A stretch of 64,000 nt of DNA from Prochlorococcus sp. AG-409-J16 (GTDB lineage Bacteria > Cyanobacteriota > Cyanobacteriia > PCC-6307 > Cyanobiaceae). This document shows, in pieces, positions 1 through 10,114 of the stretch; the first letter of the stretch is position 1; each line of letters begins with the position of its first letter. The notes beneath the pieces are model-generated. The model did no database searches. It saw only the letters and a program-made list of their open reading frames with translations, and was not told the origin of the DNA. The position numbers and the translations under genes were made by a program. The stretch lies in assembly GCA_003215655.1 (NCBI GenBank), contig QCKB01000001.1, positions 554,427-618,426 of the forward strand. The letters are read 5' to 3'.

Positions 1-42
1 GCATCTGCATTAGCAGAGGATACTCAACTGATTAAATCGTAA
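1..42 (+). CDS. C-terminal tail of a gene entering from the left edge
   Basis: Frame 1 is open from the first base to a TAA at 40-42 and encodes 13 residues ending DTQLIKS. It may be the end of a rightward gene convergent with the DUF1825 gene. It is too short to identify and could be chance. Confidence 0.3.
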   Translation, partial: ASALAEDTQLIKS

Positions 43-59
43 GAAAACTCTTCGAAGGT

Positions 60-386
60 TCATTCTTGACACTGATCCAATTCACTCTTCATCCTCTTAA
101 GAGTCATATTCATTTGTTCAAACATTTGTTCAGGAGTCATTCCAAATTGACCTAGCTGAGTCCGCAACTGTTCTACTGTCATCTTTGCTTGAAAATCCTC
201 CGACAGCTCAAAACGCTTCATAAATACCTGATAACGCTCCATTAAAGCTTCCATTGTGGAGATAAACATCTTCTTACCTTCACGATCGAACTTCCCATAA
301 TCTGAACCAAGCTTCATCAACTCCTGATAGTCATAAAAAAGCCTTTTGGCCTCCTCTTGAACAATGTCGGATTCAAAGAAGGCCAC
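60..386 (-). CDS. DUF1825 family protein
   Basis: A 108-residue protein beginning MAFFESDIVQEEAKRLF, rich in helix-forming charged residues, with the motif LGQFGMTPEQMF near residues 78-89. It matches my knowledge of the cyanobacterial DUF1825 family, a small soluble protein of unknown function found across cyanobacteria. The length is normal for the family and it has no signal peptide or membrane segment. The 250 bases on its start side hold no other gene I can support. Confidence 0.85.
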   Translation of the reverse strand: MAFFESDIVQEEAKRLFYDYQELMKLGSDYGKFDREGKKMFISTMEALMERYQVFMKRFELSEDFQAKMTVEQLRTQLGQFGMTPEQMFEQMNMTLKRMKSELDQCQE

Positions 387-636
387 TGACTCCTCTAGGC
401 GGTTTAAGAAGATTCTGCAAAAAACATATTAAAGGCAACAGTGCGGATCCACGTAATAGAAATATTTATACCAATCTGCTCTTCCGTAAATCAACCCATT
501 AAAAGAAAAAAGGCAAACCTGATTCAAAGAAGCCCTTCTGAACTAACAAAAAAACCTTCTAGCAAAAAGTTCTAACTAATAGGCGTGACGCAAGTTAGAT
601 AAATAGGTAAGGTCTTCATTAGATATTTGTCTTGGA

Positions 637-1260
637 ATGGCCAGAGGCCACTGGTTGGACCCTTTGGCACGACAGATACTGCGAGCCACAGGGAATCTAC
701 CTTCTAAAACAAGCCACCCTTCCAATCAAGCCAACCATCTTGATCCGATAGAGATTGAGTTAAAAGCTCTTAAAGAAGAACAAAACATACTCAAACAGGA
801 GTCGGCCTATTTCATTGACGTCAATAGAGCAAAGCCTTCTGATTGGCTTACGCTACCTGGATGCACAGAGGAGATGGCCCAACTACTCATTCGCTTACAG
901 AGAGCAGGTGTTCAACTCAGTGGAGAAGAAGATCTCTTTCAATTACTAGAACTCCCACAGAACATCGCAAATCAATGGAAGCCTTTTTTACTTTTCCACT
1001 GGTATGGAAGTGCACCTCCTTTACCCAACATCCAATCAATTGATTTAAATTCTGCTCCTATTTCAAAAGTCAAAGACTTCCTTAATTGGCCCGAAGATCG
1101 TATTCAAAGATTATCCAGAGAGCGACAAAAAAATCAATTTACAAATCTGGCGGATTTTCAAGAACGCCTAATGCTTCCAGCATCAGAAATTGAAAAATTA
1201 ATAGGAGCGGTCCGCTTCGGCAACAAACGTCCAGGACCAATGCTCCCACCAAAGTGCTAA
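637..1260 (+). CDS. Helix-hairpin-helix protein (ComEA-like HhH repeats)
   Basis: A 207-residue protein. Two helix-hairpin-helix-like units are visible: one around residues 63-100 (WLTLPGCTEEMAQLL) and one around 130-190 (IDLNSAPISKVKDFL, then a hairpin before EIEKLIGAVRFG). Such repeats usually bind DNA non-specifically, as in ComEA. There is no secretion signal, so an intracellular role is more likely than DNA uptake. It ends 3 bases before the GIY-YIG gene, so the two are probably co-transcribed. The exact function is unknown. Confidence 0.75.
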   Translation: MARGHWLDPLARQILRATGNLPSKTSHPSNQANHLDPIEIELKALKEEQNILKQESAYFIDVNRAKPSDWLTLPGCTEEMAQLLIRLQRAGVQLSGEEDLFQLLELPQNIANQWKPFLLFHWYGSAPPLPNIQSIDLNSAPISKVKDFLNWPEDRIQRLSRERQKNQFTNLADFQERLMLPASEIEKLIGAVRFGNKRPGPMLPPKC

Positions 1261-1263
1261 TCC

Positions 1264-1863
1264 ATGGGGAACTACTCAACTGGTCAAGGTGAACTATTTA
1301 TCAAAAATACTGCTACCGAAATTCTAAAAGTTCAGGAAAACATAAGACTTAGCAAAGATCTCTTAAAGACTTGGCAGAAGCGTTTACACAGTCACCAGGC
1401 ACAATTATTTTCAAACCTTGAAACCGCTCCCAGACAGGGCTCTTTCTTTAATCCAGAGAAGATAGATCCTATCAATCATTTCAATCCAATGAAATTAACT
1501 CCCTTACCTCTTAGTTTTTGGCGCTGGCCAAGCAGCCCTCACAAAGGTCCTGCTGTTTATTTAGTTATGGACCGGCCAACCTACCTAGATAAACCGATTT
1601 TGCTTTATATAGGTGAAACGATTAATGCAGATAAGCGCTGGAAAGGTGAGCATGACTGTAAGGAATATCTTTCTGCATATAACGAAGCACTTACAGCCGT
1701 CAATTTAAGCAGCCAACTAAGTATTCGCTTCTGGACGGATGTTCCAAAGGCAACAAAAGCCCGAAGGAAACTAGAGCAACAACTCATCCAACTTTGGTTG
1801 CCACCATTTAATAAAGAGACCAGATCGCGTTGGGCAACTCCATTCACTGCAGATATCACCTAA
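1264..1863 (+). CDS. GIY-YIG-like domain protein
   Basis: A 199-residue protein. The C-terminal half carries a GIY-YIG-like core: AVYLVMDRPTY followed by ILLYIGETINADKRW (about residues 97-123), then an EQQLIQLWLPPFNKETRSRW tail placing a conserved Glu and an Asn after the core. The N-terminal ~60 residues look helical. GIY-YIG domains are nucleases in UvrC, homing enzymes and repair factors. Pairing with an upstream helix-hairpin-helix gene mirrors the domain pair inside UvrC and suggests a DNA-processing role, which is inference. It lies 3 bases after its partner. Confidence 0.7.
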   Translation: MGNYSTGQGELFIKNTATEILKVQENIRLSKDLLKTWQKRLHSHQAQLFSNLETAPRQGSFFNPEKIDPINHFNPMKLTPLPLSFWRWPSSPHKGPAVYLVMDRPTYLDKPILLYIGETINADKRWKGEHDCKEYLSAYNEALTAVNLSSQLSIRFWTDVPKATKARRKLEQQLIQLWLPPFNKETRSRWATPFTADIT

Positions 1864-1899
1864 AAGCAGAGCTAGCATCAAAAAAAAGTATCAAGATCT

Positions 1900-3372
1900 A
1901 TGGAGATTTCATTTGCAACAGAAAGTCTGGAAGATTGGAATGGCTCCTTGCTTGTCATAGGCCTAGTAGAAGAAAATCTAGAAAAACAATTAGTTCCTCT
2001 TAAAAAGCGCTTTGGAGAACTTCTCCTGAGAAGTATCGAGAAAAAAAAGTTCACTGGCAAATCAAAAGAAATTGCCAGTTACCAGCTTATAGATGACTCT
2101 TTAGAGAAGCTTGTACTAATAGGTTTAGGAAAACCAGAAAATCTGGTTTTAAACGAACTACGAAATGCCTCTTCCATTGGCGCGAAAGAAAGCCTAGGCA
2201 CCAATGGAAAGATGGGAATTTATTTCCCATGGACTCTTTTCAATAAAGACTCAGCATCTAAAGCTGTTGCAGAAGCCGCCCTACTTTCATTCTTCAAAGA
2301 CGTTCGTTTTTTAAGTTCACCAGAAGTTAAAAGCATCCCTTCAGGAATTGACCTGATTGGGCTTCCTAATTCAAATAAAGACTTCCTAAAGTCAATAATC
2401 CCCGTATGTAATGGTGTAGGACTCGCAAGAGAACTTGTGGGGGCTCCAGCGAATATGCTCACACCTGCAGAATTAGCGAATACCGCTGCCTTACTTGCTA
2501 GGGAGAAAAATTGCCAACTAAAAATTCTTGAGAAGAAAGACTGCCTAAAAGAAGGAATGGGAGCATATTTGGCTGTTTGCCAGGGTTCTGATCTTGATCC
2601 AAAGTTTATTCATTTGACCTACAAACCTGATGGTCAAATTCTTAGGAAGCTTGTCCTTATAGGAAAAGGGCTGACATTCGATTCAGGAGGCTACAACCTA
2701 AAAGTTGGTGCCTCACAAATAGAAATGATGAAATTCGATATGGGTGGTAGCGCTGCTGTATTAGGGACTGCTAAAGCAATTATTGAGCTAAAGCCCAAAG
2801 AAGTTGAAGTTCATTTCATTATTGCTGCTTGTGAAAACATGGTCAATGGATCAGCCGTTCACCCTGGAGACATAATTGAGGCCTCTAACGGTAAAACGAT
2901 CGAAATAAATAATACTGATGCCGAAGGTCGACTAACCCTTGCAGATGCTTTGGTTTATGCCTCCAAACTTCAACCTGATGCAATCGTTGACCTTGCAACC
3001 CTCACCGGAGCATGTGTTGTAGCCCTAGGAGACGAAATAGCTGGACTATGGACAGGCAATGATTCCTTGGCCAAAGGTCTAATCAGTGCTGCAAATGACG
3101 CAGGAGAAGGACTATGGAGAATGCCTCTTTATCAACCTTATAAAGATGGATTGAAATCTTTACTTGCCGACCTAAAGAATACTGGCCCAAGGCAAGGCGG
3201 CTCTATAACAGCGGCTCTTTTCCTAAAGGAATTCGTCGATGAATCAATCCCTTGGGCACATATCGACATTGCTGGGCCTGTATGGTCTGATAAAGGTCGC
3301 GGAATTAATCCTGCTGGAGCGACTGGATATGGAGTTAGGACTTTAATAAATTGGATATGTAATCAGGAATGA
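1900..3372 (+). CDS. pepA: Leucyl aminopeptidase (M17 family)
   Basis: A 490-residue cytosolic metallo-aminopeptidase that removes N-terminal residues from peptides and takes part in protein turnover. The M17 signature NTDAEGRLTLADAL is at about residues 338-351, and the metal and substrate-binding segment GKGLTFDSGGYNLK is at about 253-266. The macrodomain-like N-terminal third precedes the catalytic domain as usual, and the length is normal. It starts 36 bases after the GIY-YIG gene and runs the same way. Confidence 0.96.
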   Translation: MEISFATESLEDWNGSLLVIGLVEENLEKQLVPLKKRFGELLLRSIEKKKFTGKSKEIASYQLIDDSLEKLVLIGLGKPENLVLNELRNASSIGAKESLGTNGKMGIYFPWTLFNKDSASKAVAEAALLSFFKDVRFLSSPEVKSIPSGIDLIGLPNSNKDFLKSIIPVCNGVGLARELVGAPANMLTPAELANTAALLAREKNCQLKILEKKDCLKEGMGAYLAVCQGSDLDPKFIHLTYKPDGQILRKLVLIGKGLTFDSGGYNLKVGASQIEMMKFDMGGSAAVLGTAKAIIELKPKEVEVHFIIAACENMVNGSAVHPGDIIEASNGKTIEINNTDAEGRLTLADALVYASKLQPDAIVDLATLTGACVVALGDEIAGLWTGNDSLAKGLISAANDAGEGLWRMPLYQPYKDGLKSLLADLKNTGPRQGGSITAALFLKEFVDESIPWAHIDIAGPVWSDKGRGINPAGATGYGVRTLINWICNQE

Positions 3373-3465
3373 AAAAGAAAAATATCTTCAATAAGAAAAA
3401 GTATCTATCAAAAATATTTATACTTTCTCAATCAATTAAATCAACTTCTACGCCTAATGAATTCA

Positions 3466-3678
3466 TTAGGAAGCAGCTGCTGCAACGATCTTGTCCATCT
3501 CGCTCCTGCGATCTGCGAATGACCTCGAGATCGGGCTCTCTAATGCATGAATCTGCCAACGCGCTCTATCAGTACAAGTCGACAAAACTCTCTCTAAATC
3601 ATCAGAAGCCAACTTTGGCGAGGGGTAAGGCCCAACAAACCGCGTAACAAGCCCATCTTTGACCGTCAGCAGATACAT
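3466..3678 (-). CDS. Conserved small hypothetical protein
   Basis: A 70-residue soluble protein beginning MYLLTVKDGLVTRFVGPYPS. A GGAGAG ribosome-binding site sits just before the start, which favours this strand over the overlapping rightward frame that directly follows pepA. The composition (short beta-rich N-terminus, Arg-rich middle, Ala tail) resembles small picocyanobacterial hypotheticals. The function is not recognised. It converges with pepA. Confidence 0.65.
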   Translation of the reverse strand: MYLLTVKDGLVTRFVGPYPSPKLASDDLERVLSTCTDRARWQIHALESPISRSFADRRSEMDKIVAAAAS

Positions 3679-3805
3679 ACATTGCTCTCCTCAAATCACT
3701 AGAAGATGGTAGTAAACTTTTACGGGAATTGGGATGGGTGAAAACCCGCATTTTTAGAGAAAAGATAGTATCAAGTTGATACCAGTTTTATATTTTCCTT
3801 ATATT

Positions 3806-4459
3806 TTAAATATTTTCACTCCAGTCGCTGTCAGTTCTTGCTTTTTTGCCCCACAATGCGTTTAATCGATCATCGCGACCGCAGCTATATCTGTAGAAAT
3901 TATATTTTAGCTGATTTTCTTCAGCAAAATTTTGATGGTAATCCTCAGCAGGCCAGAACTTCTCAAAGCTCTTAATCTCAACCTTGAGGTCTTCTAAAGA
4001 AAGGTTTAACTCCTTAGCTGCAGCTATGAAACTTTCATTCGCTTGAGCTAACTGAATCTTATCTCTAGTAAAAATAACTGGCTGATAGGAGTCTCCTCGA
4101 TCACAAAATTGACCATCACCATCAATTGCATCCACATTTCTCCAATAAGTACGCAAAAGGTCTTTATAAGAAATTTCATTTGCATCGAAAAGCACATTTA
4201 CAGATTCCTTATGGCCCGTACCACCCGAACTCACTTGCTTATAAGTAGGGTTCTGAAGAGTACCTCCTGAATAACCACTCTCAACAGAGACCACTCCGGA
4301 AAGCCCTTCAAAGTCATGCTCTAAACACCAGAAGCACCCTCCTGCAAAAACCGCTTCATCAACATTTAAAGCAATTGCAGAGGAAGGAAACAGAAGGAAA
4401 ACTGCACTTAAAAAGACTGAGGCAATTAAGGTTACATATTGGCTGAAATTAAAAGTCAT
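3806..4459 (-). CDS. msrA: Peptide methionine-S-sulfoxide reductase, exported form
   Basis: A 217-residue MsrA. The catalytic motif [12 protein letters not shown] is at about residues 40-51, and family motifs SGYSGG and GHKESVNV follow. Residues 1-30 form a hydrophobic signal peptide ending SSAIALN, so the enzyme probably works in the periplasm or on a membrane, repairing oxidised methionine with thiol reductant. Its ATG overlaps the lpxB stop by four bases, so it is the last gene of the leftward bamA-lpx-msrA cluster. The link to envelope genes fits an envelope location. Confidence 0.93.
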   Translation of the reverse strand: MTFNFSQYVTLIASVFLSAVFLLFPSSAIALNVDEAVFAGGCFWCLEHDFEGLSGVVSVESGYSGGTLQNPTYKQVSSGGTGHKESVNVLFDANEISYKDLLRTYWRNVDAIDGDGQFCDRGDSYQPVIFTRDKIQLAQANESFIAAAKELNLSLEDLKVEIKSFEKFWPAEDYHQNFAEENQLKYNFYRYSCGRDDRLNALWGKKARTDSDWSENI

Positions 4460-5634
4460 TTTGCAACCAAGTCAAAGATTTCTTTAGCAGCTCTATTAGT
4501 AACACCTGGCGAACCAAGGCTCTGTCTCAATCGCTGATAGCCTTGCATCATTATGGAACGACTCTCTGATGACTCTAAAAGTGGTATAGCCTCTTTTGAT
4601 ATCGCTTCAGCTGTTAACTGATCTTGAACAAACTCAGGAACAAGACTTTCTTTAAGTAGAAGGTTCACAGGAGATATATGATCCACATTAAATCTCAAAA
4701 GATATCTAGCAATAAATGCTGTGACGCGGCTAACCCTATAGCCAACAACTTGAGGGACCCCATTTAGTGCAAGTTCCATATTTACCGTGCCAGATTTTGT
4801 GAGAGCAAGATCTGCTACCGCGAATAACATTGGTTTTAAATCTGAAGCTTGATTAGCTGATAGGACCTTCCCAATTACCCCTGCTCGGTCCAAAGCATTT
4901 CTCAATGGCTGTTCAAAACTCTTAAGTCCTGCAGGGACAACAACTTGAAGAGAAGGATCCCTCTTCTGAAGAGTTGCTGCAGCTTTTGCGAGAGTGGGCA
5001 TCAGATAACGCAACTCCTGCTTACGAGATGCAGGCATCAAAAGTAAAACTTTCTTGGAATCATCAAGCCCTAGTTTCTTGAATGCCTCCGCACGTTCTGG
5101 CAAAGGGCCTAGGAGATCAAGCATCGGATGTCCCACCCAAGTGACCTTCCCTCCACGGGTTTGATAAAAATGCGCCTCTTCTTCGAATATGGCCAAAATT
5201 CGATCAGTAAATCCAATAAGGTCAGTAGTTCCTCCGTCTCCTAAACGCCAGGCCCACTCCTGCGGCGCTATGTAATAAATAATCGGCACATTCGGAAGTT
5301 GATTACGCAATTTGTTTCCTAAGCGAATATTTGCTCCCATGTAATCAATAAGCACAACTCCATCTGGGGGATGCTTCTTAAGTAAATTGTCAACTCTCGA
5401 TTGAACCTTCAAAGTTGGGATAACAAGTGGTAACGCCTCCCACAGGCCTATTGCTCCAAGGGGAGCTGTATCAGCTATCAATTCTGCGCCCGCCAAGTGC
5501 ATTCTTGGTCCACCTAGTGCAACCAGTTCAAGTTCAAGTTTTCGTTTTAAGGCTTCATCCCTCAATGCCTTAATTAAAAGGCTTCCCTGCAAATCACCCG
5601 AGACTTCCCCGGTACTAATAAGGAGCCGCACCAT
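4456..5634 (-). CDS. lpxB: Lipid-A-disaccharide synthase
   Basis: A 392-residue glycosyltransferase (GT19) that joins UDP-2,3-diacylglucosamine and lipid X to make the tetraacyl disaccharide of lipid A. The N-terminus [17 protein letters not shown] and the later [10 protein letters not shown] block are typical of LpxB. The start codon shares one base with the lpxA stop (TAATG). Its place after lpxA, fabZ and lpxC makes the assignment secure. The protein is cytosolic or peripheral membrane. Confidence 0.96.
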   Translation of the reverse strand: MVRLLISTGEVSGDLQGSLLIKALRDEALKRKLELELVALGGPRMHLAGAELIADTAPLGAIGLWEALPLVIPTLKVQSRVDNLLKKHPPDGVVLIDYMGANIRLGNKLRNQLPNVPIIYYIAPQEWAWRLGDGGTTDLIGFTDRILAIFEEEAHFYQTRGGKVTWVGHPMLDLLGPLPERAEAFKKLGLDDSKKVLLLMPASRKQELRYLMPTLAKAAATLQKRDPSLQVVVPAGLKSFEQPLRNALDRAGVIGKVLSANQASDLKPMLFAVADLALTKSGTVNMELALNGVPQVVGYRVSRVTAFIARYLLRFNVDHISPVNLLLKESLVPEFVQDQLTAEAISKEAIPLLESSESRSIMMQGYQRLRQSLGSPGVTNRAAKEIFDLVAK

Positions 5635-6485
5635 TACTCATTTGCACTTATTACTGGCATTGGTCCCCGTCTACCCTTCTGAATTGAAGCCTCAAGGAAA
5701 TCACAAAGATGAGTGGAGGCTAGAGAAAGTTGCTCACTACGTGCCAACTTCAAACCTTCAGCAATTACATATCCCGACCTAAAAAGTAATGCCCAAGTTT
5801 CTTGAAGTTCTCGTAGCCCACCACCATCATGACTTTCAATTCCATTCCTTCGTAAGCCAACCCTATTAAGGCCTCTCAGTCGTCCGGGGTGTCCTTCAGC
5901 TAGACAATAAGGAGGTATATCACGATCAACTCTTGTCATCCCTCCCACCATTGCTAATCTTCCAATCTGAACAAACTGATGAATTCCAAGGCATCCTCCT
6001 ATGACGGCTCGGTCTTCTATCAATACATGACCAGCAACCTGAATTCCATTAGACATAACAATCCCATTACCCAACTCACAATTATGACCAAGATGGCAAT
6101 AAGCCATTAATAAATTGCCATCACCAATTATTGTTTTTTCTCCTTCATTAGTTGCCCTATTAATAGTTACACATTCTCTAATCGTATTACCATTCCCAAT
6201 CACTACTTCCGTGGCTGCTCCTCGATACTTCAAATCCTGAGGTTCAAGTCCCAAACAAGCTCCAGGGAAGACTCTATTTTGTTCCCCAAGAGTTAAACGG
6301 CCATCAAGCACTACATTTGGGCCTATCCATGTATCAGCTCCTATTTTCACTTCAGGTCCAACAACTGCTCCAGGTCCAATACTCACTCCATCATCAAGTT
6401 CCGCTAGAGGGTCAACCACAGCTAAAGGATGTACTTGAGCTGATCTTTCTGCAGGGATTGAGTGGAGATTTTTCAACTTACTCAT
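5634..6485 (-). CDS. lpxA: UDP-N-acetylglucosamine acyltransferase
   Basis: The first lipid A enzyme, transferring a 3-hydroxyacyl chain from ACP to UDP-GlcNAc. It shows left-handed beta-helix hexapeptide repeats ([23 protein letters not shown]) and the LpxA block [18 protein letters not shown] containing the catalytic His. I chose the ATG at 6485 ([11 protein letters not shown], 283 residues), just after the fabZ stop; a longer frame would start inside fabZ. The stop overlaps the lpxB start by one base. Confidence 0.95.
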   Translation of the reverse strand: MSKLKNLHSIPAERSAQVHPLAVVDPLAELDDGVSIGPGAVVGPEVKIGADTWIGPNVVLDGRLTLGEQNRVFPGACLGLEPQDLKYRGAATEVVIGNGNTIRECVTINRATNEGEKTIIGDGNLLMAYCHLGHNCELGNGIVMSNGIQVAGHVLIEDRAVIGGCLGIHQFVQIGRLAMVGGMTRVDRDIPPYCLAEGHPGRLRGLNRVGLRRNGIESHDGGGLRELQETWALLFRSGYVIAEGLKLARSEQLSLASTHLCDFLEASIQKGRRGPMPVISANE

Positions 6486-6490
6486 AGCTC

Positions 6491-6946
6491 TTAATCCATG
6501 AGAGAGAACATGAGGTCGCCAGAGCAAACCAACTGACCTTCTACCTTTACCTCACCTCGCACCTTGCCAAACCTGCTTCTCTTCAGACTAATCAACTCAC
6601 ATGTAATGGTTAGCTGGTCTCCTGGGACAACTGGCCGACGAAAACGGACACCATCTATACCTGCAAATACAAAAAGCCCTTTAGGAAGATCAGGCATTTG
6701 AGTCACGATGAGGCCACCAACCTGAGCCATAGCCTCAACAATCAAAACTCCAGGCATCAAAGGCCTCCCAGGGAAATGACCTTGGAATTGTGGTTCATTA
6801 AGAGTCACATTCTTAATCGCCACGGCCCTCTTACCAGGATCGTGCTCAATGACACGATCGACTAAAGCAAATGGGTAACGATGGGGCAATAACCCCATGA
6901 TTTGCTCACTAGTGAGAACAACAGAGTCAGTAGAAGAGTCAGTCAA
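6491..6946 (-). CDS. fabZ: 3-hydroxyacyl-ACP dehydratase
   Basis: A 151-residue hot-dog-fold dehydratase of fatty acid synthesis. The catalytic motif [12 protein letters not shown] (His) is at about residues 19-30 and [14 protein letters not shown] (Glu) at about 65-78. The length is normal. Its start overlaps the lpxC stop by four bases. FabZ competes with LpxA for 3-hydroxyacyl-ACP, so co-expression with lpxA and lpxC lets the cell balance phospholipid and lipid A synthesis. Confidence 0.97.
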   Translation of the reverse strand: MTDSSTDSVVLTSEQIMGLLPHRYPFALVDRVIEHDPGKRAVAIKNVTLNEPQFQGHFPGRPLMPGVLIVEAMAQVGGLIVTQMPDLPKGLFVFAGIDGVRFRRPVVPGDQLTITCELISLKRSRFGKVRGEVKVEGQLVCSGDLMFSLMD

Positions 6947-7800
6947 GAGAAATTTTTAGAACAAGCTTTAAAGAGCTCCTTAGCAAGACCGGTATGAAGT
7001 CCATGTGAACCTCTATAAACCAAGATCTGAGCCTTAGGGAAACCTACAAGAGCCAAATCACCCATCAGGTCTAAGAGCTTATGGCGGATTGGCTCATCAG
7101 GAAATCTCAATGGAGGGTTGAGCCACTGATCACCATCACATACCAACGCATTATCTAATGTTCCACCTTGTATAAGACCAGATTCTTTTAACTGTTCAAT
7201 TTGTTCTCGGAAACCAAAGGTTCTTGCTGGAGCTATCTCTCTAACGAATGTTTCGGGATTAATCGTTATAGACATTATCTGCTTTCCTATTGCCTTTTGT
7301 GGAAAATCAATTAAACCAACTAGATTAAAATCTTCTGAAGGAGTAGCAGTGATAACACTGTTACCTCGATAGTAAACCAATGGGCTCACCAACCTTAAAG
7401 GTTTTGATCGAGGCGTTGATGACGGGACCAAACCAGCCTCTCTAATTGCTTCTACCCAACCAATAGAAGATCCATCCAGAAGAGGTACTTCTTCTCCCGA
7501 AACTTGTATATGTATATGACTTATTCCGCAACCAGCTATTGCAGCAAAAAGATGCTCAACAGTAGCCAAACGTCTGCTACCAACCTCAAGTGTTGTGCAT
7601 AGCTGGCTATCACGAGCATATTTAGGATCAAGCTTTACAGGGGAATCTCTACTATCAAGCCAACTGAGGTAAAACCCAGCTTCTTCCGAAGGTGCCAAAC
7701 GAACCAATGCCTCCTTGCCACTATGCAGTCCAACCCCTTGCCTCTCTACAGGTTTCGAAAGAGTCCAAGAAGTCTCATAATTTTCAGGCCACAAATCCAC
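6943..7800 (-). CDS. lpxC: UDP-3-O-acyl-N-acetylglucosamine deacetylase, GTG start
   Basis: The committed, zinc-dependent step of lipid A synthesis. Motifs are GVGLHSG near the N-terminus, [12 protein letters not shown] (metal His), [16 protein letters not shown] (metal His and Asp) and GSHGLHTGL. An ATG at 7836 lies inside bamA. The GTG at 7800 overlaps the bamA TAG by one base and gives 285 residues, which suits the family better. It is translationally coupled to bamA upstream and fabZ downstream. Confidence 0.93.
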   Translation of the reverse strand: MDLWPENYETSWTLSKPVERQGVGLHSGKEALVRLAPSEEAGFYLSWLDSRDSPVKLDPKYARDSQLCTTLEVGSRRLATVEHLFAAIAGCGISHIHIQVSGEEVPLLDGSSIGWVEAIREAGLVPSSTPRSKPLRLVSPLVYYRGNSVITATPSEDFNLVGLIDFPQKAIGKQIMSITINPETFVREIAPARTFGFREQIEQLKESGLIQGGTLDNALVCDGDQWLNPPLRFPDEPIRHKLLDLMGDLALVGFPKAQILVYRGSHGLHTGLAKELFKACSKNFS

Positions 7801-10070
7801 TAAAACTTCCAACCAACTCCAAGGCTGAAGCGCCAATCACCTTCTAAATCCTTACTTGCTGCTTCAAGCCTCAGAGGACCTACTGGTGTTGTAACTATCA
7901 AACCTGTGCCCAAAGAGAACCCAGAGCCTGGCTTACCTAAAAGCTTTCCAGGTTTTCCTGGAACATTTGCTTGGGATCCAAAATCAGTTCCACCATCTAC
8001 AAAAAGCTCTCCTGAAACTATTTTCCAAATCGGGAATCGATATTCAATGCTGGCCTCACCAAAACTTCTTCCTACAGAAAGATCACAGGAGCTCCATCCA
8101 CGAACTGAGTTCGAACCTCCAAGACAAAAAGCTTCGTAAGGCGGCAACTGGCCTATAGCAGTTCCCAATTTGAACTGTATCCCAACAGCCTGAGGGCAAT
8201 TAGCCTTCTCTCCTGACCTAGGACGGCAACCTTTAGCAATCTTCAACCAATTAACAGGGATAAATTTTGTATAACTAACTCTGGCCCTATTAAAGGTAGG
8301 TGAATTCTCGCCTATTGAAAAGAATTGCTCAGTTCCAAAACTTATGTAGTTACCAGATGTTGGGTTCCTTTTATTATTTAAAGTATTATAAGTAGCTCCT
8401 GCTCTTATACCAAAAAGGTTATTTTGTTCTGCACAATTAAATGCCACACAAATTATTTCATCCTCAGGAACTTTTCCATCCTTAAAGTTATTTGTTGAAA
8501 CACCATAAGGTCTACTCTTTCCTGAGAAATCAATAGGTCTTACTTTTTGAATATTCATACCAATCAAAACACTCCAAGGGACCTCTTTATAAGGGTCGCC
8601 GCCATTTAAAGGTCTTGCCAAAACAAAACTTCCGCCTGTTCTTTGAAGCGCAACAGAATCACCTTCATAATCAAACCAACTATTTCCAGGAGATGCAGTT
8701 TGGGCCTCAATCACAGAGTCAAACTTGCCTAATCCATGAGCCGAAGAGGCAATATCATAAACATATTCAGAATTGGCATCATAATAATTAGATACACCTC
8801 TAATAGTTCCACCTTCAGAACTTCTAAATGCTTGTGGAACTTCCCTACTTAAGAACAATGATGTTCTAAATGATGTTCGATAATTATCCCCTCTTAACCA
8901 AGGATTTGAAAACGTAAGGTTTGCAAGTCCTCCATATTGACCATAGGTAAGGTTTAAAGAAGAATTCCATGACCTTCCTAATAGATTAGTATCTTGAATT
9001 CCTACCTGACCAAAAACTCCTTGACTTTGACTATATCCAATTCCACCTGAAAGAGAGCCTGTTGATTGTTCAATAATACCCAAAATTATAATAATTTTTC
9101 CAGTTTCTCCTGGAACCGGCTTCAAAGTAACCTTAACGTCACTAAAAAGGGAGGTTCTATAGAGTCGCTTAATATCAGATTCAAGACTATTCCTATTAAA
9201 AGTTTCACCAGGTTTGACAGATATCTCTCTTTTTATTACCCAAGGCTTGGTCTTTCCTTTGATAGGCCTACCTTTCTCATCTGTAAGTTCACCTTCCTTA
9301 CTTAAAAACTTAACTTCTACACCTGCAACTATTCCTTGAAAAACCTTTAGATAAACTACACCGTCAGAAGTAATGCGGTTTGGGCCTGCAATTCTAGACA
9401 GTGAATAACCTTCTTTAAGGTACCAATCTCTAAGCTCCTTAATACGAACCTGTAAATCATTTAAATTTATTGTTCTACCATAATCTGAGCGAAATATCTC
9501 ATCAATAATTTCCAAAGGAACTTTTGATTTTTCAACCTTAAGTCGCACCTTCTTTAGCAAGGGGTTTGGCTCTACTTCAACCACAAGTTGAACACCTAAA
9601 GGACCATTAACTGACTCAACTCGGACACCCGAGAACCATCCAGTTGAATATATTGCATCTAAATCAACCTTTAATTCGTCTCTATTAACACGCATTCCTG
9701 GACGAATTCTCATTGCGTCATATGCAGCCAAGCGCAATTTTTCCCTCTCTGGATGTCGAGATATCCCATTAATAACCACTTCAGTAATTAATACTCGTTT
9801 CTTTTCATCCGAAGCATCCAATCCTTTAGGAGAAGTCCCTTTCTTCTGATTCGAATTGCTATTGGATGAATCATCCCCCAAAGAATCCCTAGGAGTGGCC
9901 ACTTCTGCAAGCTGCACGCTCTTAAATTGGGCAAAAGTTCTGAGCCCTTGACTGGTTTGCTTAAAGGATTTCGACTGAGCAGCAGCCGCCAGAAGTGGCA
10001 AGCTCAAGGCCAAACCATAAGCTCCTCTCTTTAATAAGGCGGAAGTTCCTCTGGAATAGAAGCTAGGCAT
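7800..10070 (-). CDS. bamA: Outer membrane protein assembly factor BamA/Omp85
   Basis: A 756-residue Omp85. Residues 1-35 form an N-terminal signal peptide. After a low-complexity Ser/Asn/Lys linker (about 60-85) come POTRA domains (about 90-340; for example EVEPNPLLKKVRLKV and SVKPGETFNR), then a beta barrel containing GGSNSVRGW (the VRGF/W lid motif, about residue 650) and ending in aromatic WKF. It inserts beta-barrel proteins into the outer membrane. It leads the leftward cluster with lpxC, fabZ, lpxA, lpxB and msrA. Confidence 0.95.
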   Translation of the reverse strand: MPSFYSRGTSALLKRGAYGLALSLPLLAAAAQSKSFKQTSQGLRTFAQFKSVQLAEVATPRDSLGDDSSNSNSNQKKGTSPKGLDASDEKKRVLITEVVINGISRHPEREKLRLAAYDAMRIRPGMRVNRDELKVDLDAIYSTGWFSGVRVESVNGPLGVQLVVEVEPNPLLKKVRLKVEKSKVPLEIIDEIFRSDYGRTINLNDLQVRIKELRDWYLKEGYSLSRIAGPNRITSDGVVYLKVFQGIVAGVEVKFLSKEGELTDEKGRPIKGKTKPWVIKREISVKPGETFNRNSLESDIKRLYRTSLFSDVKVTLKPVPGETGKIIIILGIIEQSTGSLSGGIGYSQSQGVFGQVGIQDTNLLGRSWNSSLNLTYGQYGGLANLTFSNPWLRGDNYRTSFRTSLFLSREVPQAFRSSEGGTIRGVSNYYDANSEYVYDIASSAHGLGKFDSVIEAQTASPGNSWFDYEGDSVALQRTGGSFVLARPLNGGDPYKEVPWSVLIGMNIQKVRPIDFSGKSRPYGVSTNNFKDGKVPEDEIICVAFNCAEQNNLFGIRAGATYNTLNNKRNPTSGNYISFGTEQFFSIGENSPTFNRARVSYTKFIPVNWLKIAKGCRPRSGEKANCPQAVGIQFKLGTAIGQLPPYEAFCLGGSNSVRGWSSCDLSVGRSFGEASIEYRFPIWKIVSGELFVDGGTDFGSQANVPGKPGKLLGKPGSGFSLGTGLIVTTPVGPLRLEAASKDLEGDWRFSLGVGWKF

Positions 10071-10114
10071 GAAATTTAAGGATCCGACGAAATCGCCGTG
10101 AACTTGCGCTGACC

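Noticed and set aside
3369..3647. 92-codon rightward frame after pepA
   Set aside because: It overlaps the leftward 70-residue gene, which has a GGAGAG ribosome-binding site and better composition.
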